NCBI RefSeq assembly: GCF_014805625.2
Contig: NW_023998422.1
Location: forward strand, 518,447-582,446
Origin: Glossina fuscipes
Lineage: Eukaryota; Arthropoda; Insecta; Diptera; Glossinidae
Direction: 5' to 3'
DNA: 64,000 nucleotides
The position numbers and the translations under genes were made by a program. The notes below the pieces were generated by a model. It saw nothing but the letters and a program-made list of their open reading frames with translations. It was not told the origin of the DNA and ran no database searches. Below, piece after piece: positions 1-10,201 of the stretch. The number at the start of each line of letters is the position of its first letter. The first letter of the stretch is position 1.

Positions 1-26
1 ATGTAATTATCTAATCTTTAATTCAG

Positions 27-150
27 AACCGATGGGATCGGTGGGACCTAAAGTGGATATAAAAGACGAAATTAATTATGCCAGAGGTTCAACTCAACGG
101 AGTTTGTCATTAATATGTCCGGCTCAGGCCTATCCAGTGCCAATTTATAG
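27..150 (+). CDS. Dscam1: Dscam1 exon 6 variant w1 (Ig3, first half)
   Basis: Mutually exclusive cassette of 124 bp. It opens after a CAG acceptor with AA, completing a Glu codon with the G of exon 5, and ends ..TTT/TAT AG before GTACGA, so its last codon becomes Arg with the A of exon 7. The protein starts EPMGSVGPKVDIKDE and ends with the Ig B-strand cysteine motif LICPAQAYPVPIYR. Exon 7 supplies the matching Trp and second Cys. This is the first cassette visible; earlier members may lie left of the window. Confidence 0.95.
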
Positions 151-170
151 GTACGAATTAAATTAAAAAT

Positions 171-184
171 CATTCAGGTAGTTT
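171..184 (+). promoter_or_regulatory. Selector-like motif before exon 6 w2
   Basis: CATTCAGGTAGTTT, 10 nt or more shared with the repeated motif upstream of other exon 6 cassettes. Expected to act in pre-mRNA by pairing with a docking sequence of the type AAACTGCCTGAAT. Confidence 0.6.
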
Positions 185-259
185 CTGATTCAAGAAAAAA
201 TAAATAAATAAATAAAAAAAAAAAACAAATTTTTTTTTTTTACTATTTATAATTTACAG

Positions 260-383
260 AACCTATGGGTAGTGTAGCACCTAAAGTCGATGTAAAGGAT
301 CGTATTAATTGGATAGACAAACCGCAAGGTCGCGATTTTAATTTATTGTGTCCAGCACAATCATATCCAATGCCGGCTTATAG
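260..383 (+). CDS. Dscam1: Dscam1 exon 6 variant w2
   Basis: 124 bp, acceptor TTTACAG, donor GTAAAA. Reads EPMGSVAPKVDVKDRINW, then LLCPAQSYPMPAYR. A selector-like motif (CATTCAGGTAGTTT) stands 76 nt upstream. Same phase as its neighbours; no stop or frame break. Confidence 0.95.
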
Positions 384-824
384 GTAAAAAATTAAAAATT
401 CCAACATTTTTTAAACATATTTTTCCGATTTTGTGGCATTGTGTCCACGTTTCAGACACAACCGCAAGACGCCTCTTCGTAGATGTAACGTTTCAGGGTT
501 TAGTTTAAATTTTATGATTTTGAAAATCCTAACGCTAAAGCATAACCGGATAAAAAGAAAAAGTAAAATAAGCTCAGAAACCCTCGCTGTTTGGACACTT
601 TAATATATATCATGAGGTGCTTTAGACGCATTTCTTGGGGTTTGCCGATGACGGCGAATGACTAATGAGACTATTTTATCCAAATTTTCGGTGATGCATA
701 TAAGATGGAAAAAATTAAAGATGTAGGAAAATGGTCGCGACATTGTGCTCTGCTGGCTGTGCTACGTTATGTACACATGTAAATGTTTCGCTTTGTTACG
801 CTGTGCAATTTGATAATCAGTCAG

Positions 825-1285
825 TCATTCCTGTTCTTTAGCAAAAAAAAAAAAAAATTTTGAATGATTCATGCGGTAATTGGGGCCGCAGTGCATAGGT
901 TGAAAGCACATTTCGTCCAAATTTTGGCATTTAGGCATCAAAAATTTCATTACCGTGTTGCCACAGCGAGCACTACTGCTTATTATTGCATGGTTAAAAG
1001 ACCATTCATGTCTTAGACCCAAAAGCGGCACTAAACATAGACAAATTCGTTTCTCAACAATGATTTAAGGGTTTTCTGAACCCCAAATGTTGCTGCTGAA
1101 CTGCAAATGCACTCCATCAAGATGAAAACGTGTCTCATCGCTGAAAATGACTTTGTTCAAAAAATCAACATCCGCTTGTGGTTGCTCTGTAATCTATTTA
1201 AGAAATTCCAACTGATGTGTAGCGTTCTATTCTCAATAAACCTGGATACTTATAATCTATCGCGAGACCGAAGTTTCATTTCCGA
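825..1285 (-). mobile_element. Mariner-like transposase relic
   Basis: Reading the minus strand downward from about 1210, pieces in different frames resemble the first catalytic Asp region and what follows in mariner-superfamily transposases: IFSDETRFHLDG, then SNIWGSENP, then VMKFLMPKCQNLDEMCFQ. Several stops and frame changes separate them. The second Asp region (QQDGA in relatives) reads FQPMHCG and is destroyed, so the copy is dead. No terminal repeats identified. Confidence 0.65.
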
Positions 1286-2180
1286 GTTTTAGCTTTTTTT
1301 GCATTACGTATGCACAATGGATGCAAGATACCCTCTCTCATAGCTGTCAAATCAGACGAAAGTTAAACAGCTTACGCGCTCTGCTTTAGTATTAGTTTTT
1401 CACAGTTGTTTTATAAGAAAAACGACTGTAAACCGAGAACAAAATAAAATGCAAAGAAAATTGACTTACATACAAACACCTGCACCCCAAAATAATTAAT
1501 TTTAAAAGATTCATTCTAAAATTTTAAAGACAAAAAAATTTATTCAAAAATACTAATCTAATGTATACAAATACATACCAATTAAAAATGAAAAGATGAC
1601 AGCGCCCAGTGACTTAATAATATGCAGTTACTTTCGTTTTTTAATTGGAATGCCATTACGGCTTCGCAATCGATTGCATGTATAGCCCATACGTAGGCGG
1701 TGCATAGGTAGTCCACAGTCCAAGAAAATTTCTAATTTCTTTAACTCACTCCGGGGTATTTTCGTATAGATTCACGTGATGTTGGTAAAAATACGTGACA
1801 TTTTCTATTTTTTTCTAATATAGCAAATTTCAAAAAATTGTTAAAAATTGTTCCTTCAAGCAGCATTTAAATTTATTTAGCTTTCTTCAAAGGTATTTTT
1901 ATATACATTCATGAGGTGTCCACAAAAATATTTTACGGTATTTTAATATGCACGGGGTAGACGTTCGAATCTAACTATATTTTATTTCTGAGCACTGTTA
2001 AAGGGAATGGTTGGTGTTTTTGCTAGTTAAATTCGAAATTATCTCCACGCCCTTGTTTTAAGTTGATTGTGCCCATCTTAAGCTTTTCGTAAACCGATTT
2101 ATGGGTCGTTTTTATTCAAAATATTGGTTTTATTAAAAAATTGGTTTTATGGACTCATATTTTTAGCTGCGGGAAATTAA

Positions 2181-2193
2181 ATTCAGGCAGTTT
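2181..2193 (+). promoter_or_regulatory. Selector-like motif before exon 6 w3
   Basis: ATTCAGGCAGTTT: the best match to the consensus in the window, placed 64 nt before the w3 exon. Confidence 0.7.
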
Positions 2194-2256
2194 CAATTTT
2201 CCTTTTCAATAGTATTTTTAAATTAAATTCTAAATTCTTTAAATAAAAACTTACAG

Positions 2257-2380
2257 AACCTATGAGTTCCGTATCTCCGAAAATTATCACAGATGAAAAA
2301 ATTAAAACTGTCGTAAGGCTATCAAATAACGCGTTAAGTCTTTTCTGTCCGGCCCAGGCTTTCCCGAAACCAAGTTATAG
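2257..2380 (+). CDS. Dscam1: Dscam1 exon 6 variant w3
   Basis: 124 bp, acceptor CTTACAG, donor GTAACT. Reads EPMSSVSPKIITDEK and LFCPAQAFPKPSYR; Lys replaces the usual Val between the two prolines, as in w5 and w13. A near-perfect selector motif (ATTCAGGCAGTTT) lies 64 nt upstream. It follows an 1.87 kb gap that holds a transposase relic. Confidence 0.95.
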
Positions 2381-2761
2381 GTAACTTCAACTTCTTTATA
2401 TCCATCATTAATTCGCACATAGTACTATTTCCCGTTAGTTAGCAATTTTATAGTGATATGATAGTTTATGAATGCAGCAATGCAAGCAACTTTACCGTAT
2501 GGATTATGTTGCATTGAATGTTGCAGCAGCATGTCACATGTACTGTCGTACTGTCAAATATTCTTCAAATTGGAAAGATATTTTTCAGAGAAGCAACAGA
2601 GCAAACAAGCAAGTGAACTTTATTAAAAATTTCGAATTTCTTTTAAAAAAAGCAACAACGAAAAATAACTAATTTTGATTACTACTTGCGCAAGAGTCAC
2701 CTAAGCCAACATTTAGTTTTTTCCTTATTTACATTACAATCTATGTTTTATTGGACATTAG
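2381..2761. other. Gap between exon 6 w3 and w4
   Basis: 381 nt intron with a 66-codon open frame (2472-2672) that I do not recognise and judge non-coding. No clear selector motif. Confidence 0.5.
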
Positions 2762-2885
2762 AACCTATTGGCTCAGTGGCTCCCAAGGTTGATTTGAACG
2801 ACAAGGTTAAAATTTTTATAGCCAAGAAGGAAAAATCTGTGAGCTTAATATGTCCGGCGCAAGGTTTTCCCATGCCAGCATTTAG
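2762..2885 (+). CDS. Dscam1: Dscam1 exon 6 variant w4
   Basis: 124 bp, acceptor ACATTAG with little pyrimidine next to it, donor GTAAAT. Reads EPIGSVAPKVDLNDK and LICPAQGFPMPAFR. The open frame runs on upstream through the intron, which makes a false ORF start at 2686; the splice junction and the family alignment fix the exon. Confidence 0.95.
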
Positions 2886-2977
2886 GTAAATTCAAAAATG
2901 AAAACTGAATATCAATACAATAATTTTTTTTTGTAAGTTATTTAAGTATTGTGAAATATGTTTAATATAATTTTTAG

Positions 2978-3101
2978 AACCGGTTAGTTCGGTGCCTCCT
3001 AACGTGGAAATTAAGGATAAAGCCGGTATATTTTTGGGTTTTGCGAACAAAACCTTGGCACTACTATGTCCAGTTCAAGCTTATCCTAAGCCAAGTTATA
3101 G
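2978..3101 (+). CDS. Dscam1: Dscam1 exon 6 variant w5
   Basis: 124 bp, acceptor TTTTTAG, donor GTAAAT. Reads EPVSSVPPNVEIKDK and LLCPVQAYPKPSYR. The usual CPAQ is CPVQ here, and an N-glycosylation sequon NKT precedes the cysteine strand. The intron from w4 is only 92 nt. Confidence 0.95.
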
Positions 3102-3411
3102 GTAAATAAGTCTTGAGATTTTGAGCATTCACATGAACAATATGTTAACTCGCTTAGCAAGATCTCTTTGAAAAAGTTTTTTCGTACGTATCGCAAGGTT
3201 CAAATAATATTCAGGCTTGCGTAGGCTTATCCAAAATGAGCGATTTTCAAGTTCATAACATCAATATCAAAATGCAGTCCGATATCTTCATTTGAAAATT
3301 CATCCTTGATTCTGAAGATGAATGCAAAAACTTTATTTTACTTTAAAATACGATTTTCGGATACCAAAACCTTAAAAATGAAAAAGGTGCGAGCGCACTC
3401 GCTCGTTAACA

Positions 3412-3612
3412 CTGTTCAAGGAAGGCAGTGAATGCTTTGAAGACGATGAGTCTCTGGGCTGTCCTTTAGGGTTTATCGATGAGCGCCGCATCGAGGTGTT
3501 TAAAAACCATCAATTGACAATTAGCGACCATATCGACATCAAACAAACATCCATTGAGTCGATAAACGCAATTTTGAAAAACCATTTAGAGCTCAAAAGC
3601 GGCTCGTGGTAA
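3412..3612 (+). mobile_element. Mariner-like transposase fragment
   Basis: One open stretch reads FKEGSECFEDDESLGCP, then DERRIEVFKNHQLTISD, ending near NAILKNHLELK. This is the pattern of the N-terminal DNA-binding helix-turn-helix region of mariner transposases (EGRESVEDDERSGRP type). The catalytic part is not seen nearby; a truncated relic. Confidence 0.6.
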
Positions 3613-3882
3613 CTTCTCACACTACGTTGATTCTTTGAAACTCTTTCACGAGCAATTCAAATCAAGCCGTTCTCTGTCCGTTATATATGTTCAATTTAGG
3701 TGCAATTGTCCGCTATTCACTAAATTCAAAAGACTACCACGAAGATATCCATTTATTTGACTTGATTGGGCCGATAAAGACGAAAAAGCATTTTCGATCA
3801 TTTCGGTCTTTCGGAATTTCGACAAAGCGTAGATATAAGGCAGGAAGAGAACGTTTTTAAAGAATAGTAAGCCGCACACGTA

Positions 3883-3912
3883 TGTGTGTGTGTGTGTGTG
3901 TTTTTTTTTTTT
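3883..3912. repeat. TG microsatellite and T run
   Basis: About nine TG units followed by a run of T. Confidence 0.85.
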
Positions 3913-4833
3913 GCCTGCGAGCTGGAGATAGAAATCTTCAGAGATAATGCTGGTGGGACCTCAGTGGGATACACAGTGTCTTACAGCGGCTTCCATTCCC
4001 TTCGTTCCCCGCCCGCTGTCTTTCAAGCCGCCGTAGTTCTTTGAGCACTCTGCTTACAAAGTCTCCTATGGTGTTCCAAGCCTCTTTGCTGGCAGTTAAC
4101 CACTTCAATGTTTCACTCGGTTCCATTTGGAGTCTGCCATTCTCGAACCATGCTCTGTATCTTCTTACACCATTTTTAGCACCATGCTATACTGTACAGT
4201 AACAAGATTTCCTAAATTTCCAAATTTTTTTAAACTTTGTTGTGTGTATGCATGCAAGGCTTGTCGTGTCCTGTGGGATACTAAATTAACTGTTGTGAAC
4301 TTGAAAAAGTCAGAAGACGTTGGTTAAATCGATTTGTACTGGCATGCCTATGGCGAAATTGGACTATTAAATAAACTTTTAATAAGAGATGCTCCAAAGG
4401 GGATGATGCTGTTTTTCTTTGCGGTTCATATACAAATTATCTAAATAAAAAATTTTTATCTGAAATATGAAGCCTTTAAAAAAAGCCGTATTGTTAATAT
4501 CATTCCCAAAATAATATATATAATCGTCATTAAATTAACTTAAGTCAAACCTTACCGCTAAGTTGGCGATGTGGCATTTCTGTTTGCTTTTCCAACAGCT
4601 GCACCAGTTTTCAAAATATTCGTAGCCGTAAGAAACAAATTTCCCAGTAGCCATGTCAACGGCAAAGGTAGTCGCAATTCTGACCGGTATAAGCTATGGC
4701 CTTGCTGTGTTTTGCTCAAGCTTGTCCCTAAAGAACTATAGATGGGGAATTCTGATACCAACATTCAGCGTTTTTTTTCTTCTTTTCTACTTAAAAATTA
4801 AAATTGAAATTAATTAACTGTTAACTATTTTAG

Positions 4834-4957
4834 AACCGATGGGAAGCGTGGCTCCTAAAGTTAGTCTATTAGAGCAATTACAAAAATCCTTAGCTACTTT
4901 ACAATCCACCATAGCCTTATTTTGTCCGGCTCAATCATATCCAGTACCAATTTATAG
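4834..4957 (+). CDS. Dscam1: Dscam1 exon 6 variant w6
   Basis: 124 bp, acceptor ATTTTAG, donor GTATTG. Reads EPMGSVAPKVSLLEQ and LFCPAQSYPVPIYR. It follows a 1.7 kb gap with a mariner-like relic. I see no convincing selector motif close upstream; a weak ATATTCAGGCTTG lies far off near 3209. Confidence 0.95.
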
Positions 4958-5066
4958 GTATTGTATTGCTTTGATTTTAACTTTTATCCCAACAAAAGGG
5001 CTGAGTAAGGTTCAGTACTAAAAAAAATAGAAAAACCCGTTTAAATTTTTATTTTGATGATTTTAG

Positions 5067-5190
5067 AACCTATGGGTAGTGTGCCACCCAAAATCAGTAT
5101 AGGTGAGAGACGCAAAGATGCCGAGGCCAGTGTTAACAATTCAGTTAGCATATTTTGCCCAGCTCAGTCATATCCGGTGCCGGTCTTTAG
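5067..5190 (+). CDS. Dscam1: Dscam1 exon 6 variant w7
   Basis: 124 bp, acceptor ATTTTAG, donor GTACAA. Reads EPMGSVPPKISIGER and IFCPAQSYPVPVFR, with a sequon NNS just before the cysteine strand. Closest in sequence to w6, w8 and w9, so these four look like a local expansion. Confidence 0.95.
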
Positions 5191-5497
5191 GTACAAAACA
5201 ATGGGATTAATTTTTCCTTTTTCTTTTTTTTTTTTTTCTTTAATAATTAATACGATTTCAAAAGATTCACTTTTGTATCTAAATTAAAAATTTCAAAACT
5301 CTGATGTTGCAGCTTCCGTTCAACAAAGTTCTATCCAACTTAGTCCAACTTAGTTCTATCCGGTGCACAGATTTAAGTAAAATTCGCACTCAAACTCAAG
5401 TCTTATGGTATTATCAATGTTAATAATGGGCGGTTTTCCAACTTCGAAAACAGGCGGATGGCGTTTCTTTTCAAAAATATTTGTAAATCTTTTTTAG
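5191..5497. other. Gap between exon 6 w7 and w8
   Basis: 307 nt. A short direct repeat (ACTTAGT / TTCTATCC, 5325-5362) and a weak selector-like GGGCGGTTTT near 5428. Nothing else seen. Confidence 0.4.
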
Positions 5498-5621
5498 AAC
5501 CTGTCGGCCATGTGGGGCCAAGAATTAGTATAGGTCAACGTTTAAGCGATGCGACCGCTCGTCAAGGTGCAACATTTACAATGTTCTGTCCTGCTCAAGC
5601 CTATCCTATGCCTAATTATAG
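5498..5621 (+). CDS. Dscam1: Dscam1 exon 6 variant w8
   Basis: 124 bp, acceptor TTTTTAG, donor GTAAAT. Reads EPVGHVGPRISIGQR and MFCPAQAYPMPNYR. The upstream intron has only a weak selector-like stretch (GGGCGGTTTT near 5428). Confidence 0.95.
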
Positions 5622-5723
5622 GTAAATAATATCTATAAATGGATTTTTTTTTTTAAAAAACACAAAAGGCAAAGCTTTCTAGTCTTCGAGTACTCTTGAC
5701 GTATATTATTTTCTACTTTGCAG

Positions 5724-5847
5724 AACCTATGGGTAGTGTGGCTCCAAAAATTTCTGTAGAAAATCGTTTAAAGAATGCCGAAGCGCCTCAGAAAAATACC
5801 GCGTCTTTATTTTGCCCAGGGCAATCTTATCCAGTGCCTAGATTTGG
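5724..5847 (+). CDS. Dscam1: Dscam1 exon 6 variant w9, glycine at junction
   Basis: 124 bp, acceptor TTTGCAG, donor GTAAAT. Reads EPMGSVAPKISVENR and LFCPGQSYPVPRF. The exon ends in GG instead of AG or CG, so the codon shared with exon 7 is GGA (Gly) where every other cassette here gives Arg just before the Trp-Tyr-Lys of exon 7. CPAQ is CPGQ. Frame and splice sites are intact, so it appears usable. Confidence 0.93.
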
Positions 5848-7320
5848 GTAAATATTTGCGAGTAAATATATGGAACTTCATGCTCGAGTCTTAAGAGATT
5901 TCTTTTTTATTTCTTATCATTTCCATTGGAACTTATTACTTTCGAGATCCTTATGAAAAGAGAAAGGGTGACCACCCATAGCAGGGGATGGCCCGCGGTC
6001 GTGCTAATGTCTGCCCATTGCAGATGAATAATGGTTTCATTACTAAACAGTGACATAGATAGTTTAATAGATAGTCTCCAATTTTTCAAAAAGATTAACG
6101 AATTGTTTCACACCATCATCACAACATCTAGCAAACAAAATATCGGAACTGAAGCTCAAACCTTTTCCGCTAATTTTTCTTTCAAAATTCGCCCGTATTG
6201 CCCTTGATACCCTGAACCAACACTTATCCAAGAAGTGTATTGTGAAACAATATCTTAGCGTAGATAAACTTAGTCCCGATGCGTAAGGACTCAGGCCGGC
6301 TTCTTAAAATGTCAACTTCCTTTCCATTTGTTTTGAATAACATGAGAAAGATTCACCTATTTTTGCATCGATTTCATCAAGAGGTTGAAATTTGTGAACA
6401 AATGCGGACATGGGTAGGCCCAAAGACGAATTCGCTAGAAAGTGAATTGTTTGAGAGAGTTTTTGCCATCAATCCCTAGTCTTTTTTACCAGACGCCCTC
6501 TTTAAAAAGAGTATTTTTAATACTTCTAGAAAAAATTAGTAAAAGGTAGTATGTTTTCGCACTAAACAAATTTGAAAAACTTTGGATGGAAAGGAGCCAT
6601 TTCCCATATAAACGCTCTAATAAAATATAAGCCAGCTTGGTGTCAATTTTCATGCTTTATAATGAAAGTTGTTCCAAAATGGGCATTTGAGATTTTATGG
6701 TGTTAAATTAGGCCCTGAGGTCTGGTCTTTACTATTTATTCAGCGACGTAGTATAGAGTCTTAAAATTTTTTGCTAGGCGCGAAAAATTGGTTGACTGTT
6801 TTACCTTAACTTTTACCGTCTTACAATGTGGGGTTAGAGTGTGGTGGCAGCCTGTGTGACAACAAATTGTGCTTATTGTACCATGAAAGGTCATATCACA
6901 GGCTTAGATTTTTAGTTTTTGTTTTACTGTAACATGAGCAGTCGTTCAGGGGATATTTCCAATTCGTATACTACGGTGGCTTTGAGTAAGAAGCGAAGAA
7001 AAAGATAGGAAGATGGTGGCCTAGTGGATGTATGCCAAATCGCTAATTGTTATGCGTTTAGGGGTTAAGCACTCACTATATCTACGATTAAAACAAACTC
7101 TACCACACTTGAGATTTCAACCGGCAATGTAGTTGTAGTCGGCTTTTGAGGCTGATTTAATAAACTTCCTTATGTTTTTTGCCTGGCGGTCGAGACTTGT
7201 TCGCTTGAAACATTTAAACTCCCAAGACCCCATTAAAATCGATTTCTCCGTCCAACATTCAGGTGCTTCGCTCGATTTTAAAAAACTATTATTGAACCTT
7301 TCTTTTTTTTTTTAATAAAG
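5848..7320. other. Gap between exon 6 w9 and w10
   Basis: AT-rich intron with short unrecognised ORFs on both strands (e.g. 6279-6479). I found no cassette, only the selector-like motif for w10 at its 3' end. Confidence 0.5.
7256..7268 (+). promoter_or_regulatory. Selector-like motif before exon 6 w10
   Basis: CATTCAGGTGCTT; first eight bases match the consensus, the 3' part diverges. Confidence 0.5.
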
Positions 7321-7444
7321 AACCGATGGGCAGTGTCGCTCCGAAAATCAATGCTCACGATGAATTAACGATGGTTCGCTCTCGTTTGCAGCAAAATGTT
7401 ACTTTGTTATGCCCAGCTCAATCCTATCCGGTACCAGTTTTTCG
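7321..7444 (+). CDS. Dscam1: Dscam1 exon 6 variant w10
   Basis: 124 bp, acceptor AATAAAG (A at -3, unusual for this array) after a T-rich tract, donor GTAAAT. Reads EPMGSVAPKINAHDE and LLCPAQSYPVPVFR with sequon NVT. Ends in CG, still giving Arg. A selector-like CATTCAGGTGCTT is 52 nt upstream. Confidence 0.95.
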
Positions 7445-7597
7445 GTAAATAATTATTCTTAACTGATGAGCATCGCATTATTATTTTGATTGTTTTAATC
7501 TTTTTGTTGGATAACATATAGAACTATCTCAACATTTCTCGGACAGAATTTAAAGGACATCTATCTCTTAAACATTATTTCTTATGTAACGTTCTAG

Positions 7598-7721
7598 AAC
7601 CTGTGGACATAGCCGCACCTCGTTTAACATCAGGCGATAAAACACGTATTGTAGATGAGATGCTTAGTGGAAGCATAACTTTATTGTGTCCAAGTCAAGC
7701 TTATCCGGTGCCCATGTTTAG
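7598..7721 (+). CDS. Dscam1: Dscam1 exon 6 variant w11
   Basis: 124 bp, acceptor GTTCTAG, donor GTAAAT. Reads EPVDIAAPRLTSGDK and LLCPSQAYPVPMFR. It lacks the Gly-Ser of the usual EPMGS opening and has CPSQ in place of CPAQ. Confidence 0.95.
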
Positions 7722-7816
7722 GTAAATTCTTATTCATTTTAATCATCGGAGACGAAAATTTGTACTCAAAAAATGCCAAACTCTGAACTGATAGCATAGG
7801 CAAATTAAGATCTTAA

Positions 7817-7830
7817 TATTCAGGCAATTA
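7817..7830 (+). promoter_or_regulatory. Selector-like motif before exon 6 w12
   Basis: TATTCAGGCAATTA, 41 nt before the exon; strong match. Confidence 0.65.
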
Positions 7831-7871
7831 TAAGTAGGAACACGTTTAATAAATTTAAATATCTATTTTAG

Positions 7872-7995
7872 AACCTATTAGTAGTACCGTACCGAAAGTT
7901 AATTCTTTAGCAAAATTTGATGTGAAAACTTTTGCGATCAAAGCAACATTCGCCTTACTATGCCCAGCTCAAGGTTATCCGGTGCCAATTTTCAG
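7872..7995 (+). CDS. Dscam1: Dscam1 exon 6 variant w12
   Basis: 124 bp, acceptor TATTTTAG, donor GTAATT. Reads EPISSTVPKVNSLAK and LLCPAQGYPVPIFR. A clear selector motif TATTCAGGCAATTA is 41 nt upstream. Confidence 0.95.
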
Positions 7996-8016
7996 GTAAT
8001 TTTTTTCAAGCACAAT

Positions 8017-8030
8017 GCTCGGGCAGTTTA
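8017..8030 (+). promoter_or_regulatory. Selector-like motif before exon 6 w13
   Basis: GCTCGGGCAGTTTA, in an 81-nt intron; the 3' half matches the consensus. Confidence 0.5.
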
Positions 8031-8076
8031 TTTTAAGAATTCATATAATGAATTTTTTAAAATTTTAAATTTTTAG

Positions 8077-8197
8077 AACCCGTTTCTAGTACCGCGCCAA
8101 AGGTGCCACCAGTAAGCGCCCGACCCATACACATTGGAATATTAACTTGTGTTTCTTTGTTGTGCCCAGCTCAGGCTTATCCGAAGCCACATTTTCG
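8077..8197 (+). CDS. Dscam1: Dscam1 exon 6 variant w13 (121 bp)
   Basis: One codon shorter than most (121 bp), with phase kept. Acceptor ATTTTTAG, donor GTAATT. Reads EPVSSTAPKVPPVSA and LLCPAQAYPKPHFR, with an extra Cys (ILTCVSLLC) close to the conserved one. Ends CG (Arg). Intron from w12 is 81 nt and holds a selector-like GCTCGGGCAGTTTA. Confidence 0.95.
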
Positions 8198-8322
8198 GTA
8201 ATTTAATGTTCCAATATATCGTATAGCTAGCCTATAGCTTTTTAAGGACCACAAATGCATAGTAGATATCGAGATAAAAGCCTATATCAAGTCTCTTTCA
8301 TTTTCGATAGATTTGCTCCTGA

Positions 8323-8337
8323 CATTTAAGCAGTTTT
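8323..8337 (+). promoter_or_regulatory. Selector-like motif before exon 6 w14
   Basis: CATTTAAGCAGTTTT; central GCAGTTTT exact, two changes in the CAGG core. Confidence 0.5.
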
Positions 8338-8400
8338 GCAATTTTAATGCTTTGAGAATAAAAAAAAAGGAAATAAATACTTTTTTATTCTTTCTACCAG

Positions 8401-8521
8401 AACCTATTTCCGGCACTGCCCCTCGTATACCCACCGTAATGAGTAAACCTTTCGAATTAAGACAAAATACTTCGCTGTCTTTGTTGTGCCCCGCTCAAGG
8501 CTACCCAGCGCCGACATTTAG
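8401..8521 (+). CDS. Dscam1: Dscam1 exon 6 variant w14 (121 bp)
   Basis: 121 bp, acceptor CTACCAG, donor GTAAGA (the strongest donor type in the array). Reads EPISGTAPRIPTVMS and LLCPAQGYPAPTFR with sequon NTS. Selector-like CATTTAAGCAGTTTT is about 63 nt upstream. Confidence 0.95.
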
Positions 8522-8549
8522 GTAAGATAACTAAATCTAGATAAAGCAG

Positions 8550-8563
8550 TTCAAGCAGTTTTC
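8550..8563 (+). promoter_or_regulatory. Selector-like motif before exon 6 w15
   Basis: TTCAAGCAGTTTTC, one change in the core (AAG for AGG); a shorter AAAGCAGTT precedes it. Confidence 0.6.
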
Positions 8564-8613
8564 AAAAAACAAAATATTTCAAAATATAAAATAAAACACA
8601 AAATTTCTTTTAG

Positions 8614-8740
8614 AGCCAATGGGCGGTAAAGGGCCTAGTTTGCTATCTCACGATATAAAACGTTCTTGGCTCGAACGTACACAAGCCCATGATATAGCTT
8701 TGTTTTGCCCAGCTCAAGCATATCCAGTACCAGCATTCAG
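8614..8740 (+). CDS. Dscam1: Dscam1 exon 6 variant w15 (127 bp)
   Basis: The longest exon 6 cassette, 127 bp (43 codons with the shared ones). Acceptor TTTTAG followed by AG, giving Glu as GAG; donor GTTAAG, weaker than GTAA. Reads EPMGGKGPSLLSHDI and LFCPAQAYPVPAFR. A selector-like TTCAAGCAGTTTTC is 50 nt upstream. Confidence 0.95.
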
Positions 8741-8836
8741 GTTAAGTTCTTTCCAACTACCATAAAATATGAATTAAAAGACCGATCGTTTGTTTTTCAT
8801 ATATTTCTTATGTAAACACTTCCTCTGACGTTACAG

Positions 8837-8960
8837 AACCGACAGGCGCTAAAGCACCCACTTTGCCTGGCGATGTTAAATGGTCAGGTATTGAGCGCAG
8901 AAAAAATAAAAGTTTTGCTATATTATGCCCAGCACAAGCATATCCAGTGCCAATGTATAG
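8837..8960 (+). CDS. Dscam1: Dscam1 exon 6 variant w16
   Basis: 124 bp, acceptor GTTACAG, donor GTAGAT. Reads EPTGAKAPTLPGDVK and ILCPAQAYPVPMYR with sequon NKS. It is the last of the CPAQ run and already has the GAKAPT start typical of the next block; a 2.3 kb gap follows. Confidence 0.95.
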
Positions 8961-9269
8961 GTAGATGAATAATATTTGTTTGAATATAATTTTTTCAATA
9001 ATTGAAACAAGTAAGAGCATTATAAGCTTTTGCTAGCAAGGTCCGCCATTAAATACCTTGCACCATATTATCTGATGCAATTCTTATTTTTGTGTGAAAT
9101 TACGGTTGTGGATCAATTTTCGTCATCACATATTAAAACTTAGATTTTTCTGCTCTACAAGTGATTAAATAATAGGCCGAGATGGTCCGAAAATGGTACA
9201 ATTAATTTTACTACTATGATATAATTTTCATCATGAAGCGTTGAAACTTATATCTTTTTGTCGTATGAA

Positions 9270-9738
9270 CTTCAGTTTTCATTACATGAGAGGGTGTTGG
9301 TAAATTGCCCTAGTTGGTTCAAAGTTTTCATATCAATTCAGAATGTCGAAATACTACTACTTAGACACTTTTGCCGAAAAATTTTGAAAATTGTAATTTT
9401 TTCCCATATAACGACTTTTCAGAATAGGCCATTATAAGGGAAGTGGTCAAAAAAGTGGACAGATCTAAACCATTTTCAATGGTGTTCGTCCTTAGGTCAA
9501 AGCACGCCGCTGCGCCAAATTTCATCAAAATATCTCAATAATTGCGCCCTACAGCTTGAATACAAAAATTCTTGGGCAGACGGACAGACGAACAGACGGG
9601 CTTAGATTAATTCAGATTACTGTTCTCAATCCATGTTTATAATGAAAGGGTGGTGTATCTTAAGCCCTTCTGCGTGTTACATACAACCGCATTAACTTGG
9701 ATATACTTTGTACCACAAGTGGTGTAGGGTATAACTAA
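9270..9738 (-). repeat. Dispersed intronic repeat, copy A
   Basis: Ends (in minus sense begins) with TTATACCCTACACCACTTGTGGTAC, trimmed here: the key part is CCTACACCACTTGTGGTAC near 9711-9730. It contains a run of GACGGACAGACGAACAGACG (9578-9597) and the motif AAGGGAAGTGGTCAAAAAAG (9438-9457). The same parts recur at 18610, 26980 and 37315 in plus orientation. Confidence 0.6.
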
Positions 9739-10178
9739 GACGAAAGAGTCTTGATTGGTCTTTAGCGTATATCTAATTATTCTGATCTTAAGTATTGAAA
9801 ATTTTGCCGACATTGCAAGGAGTTGTGGCAGGTTTGTTGCCAAGCTTTATCGTAGAGAAAATGAATGCCTTGAGGATAGGTACGAAAAAAAAATGACCTA
9901 AGATATACTTTAAAATTGTCTTAGAACGCATGATAACTCGTGAGATGGTTTAACTTTTCAAAATTCACCATGACATGTATTAGTGGTCGTACTATTTTCA
10001 AATGAAAAAATTGTGTAAATATTTATATAAATATTTATGTAACAGTTGTAATTTTTTCTTATCTCTTTCTAATGAGTAATAAAATTACAATTTTTCTTAT
10101 ATTTAAAATTCATTCATGTACTAATCTGTCTTGCACAGTTAATGACTTCACGTGTCTGGCTTTTACTTATAATCATAT

Positions 10179-10201
10179 AACAACAACAACAACAACAACA
10201 G
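10179..10201. repeat. CAA microsatellite
   Basis: About seven CAA units. A second run is at 11698-11717. Confidence 0.9.

Larger units (their letters stand above)
384..2256. other. Gap between exon 6 w2 and w3
   Basis: No cassette seen. Holds a decayed mariner-like transposase (825-1285, minus strand) and otherwise AT-rich sequence; short ORFs here have no recognisable match. The w3 selector-like motif is at 2181. Confidence 0.6.
3102..4833. other. Gap between exon 6 w5 and w6
   Basis: Contains a mariner-like fragment (3412-3612), a (TG)9-type run followed by T at 3883-3912, and unrecognised AT-rich sequence with short chance ORFs. A weak selector-like ATATTCAGGCTTG lies near 3209. No cassette seen. 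Confidence 0.6.
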
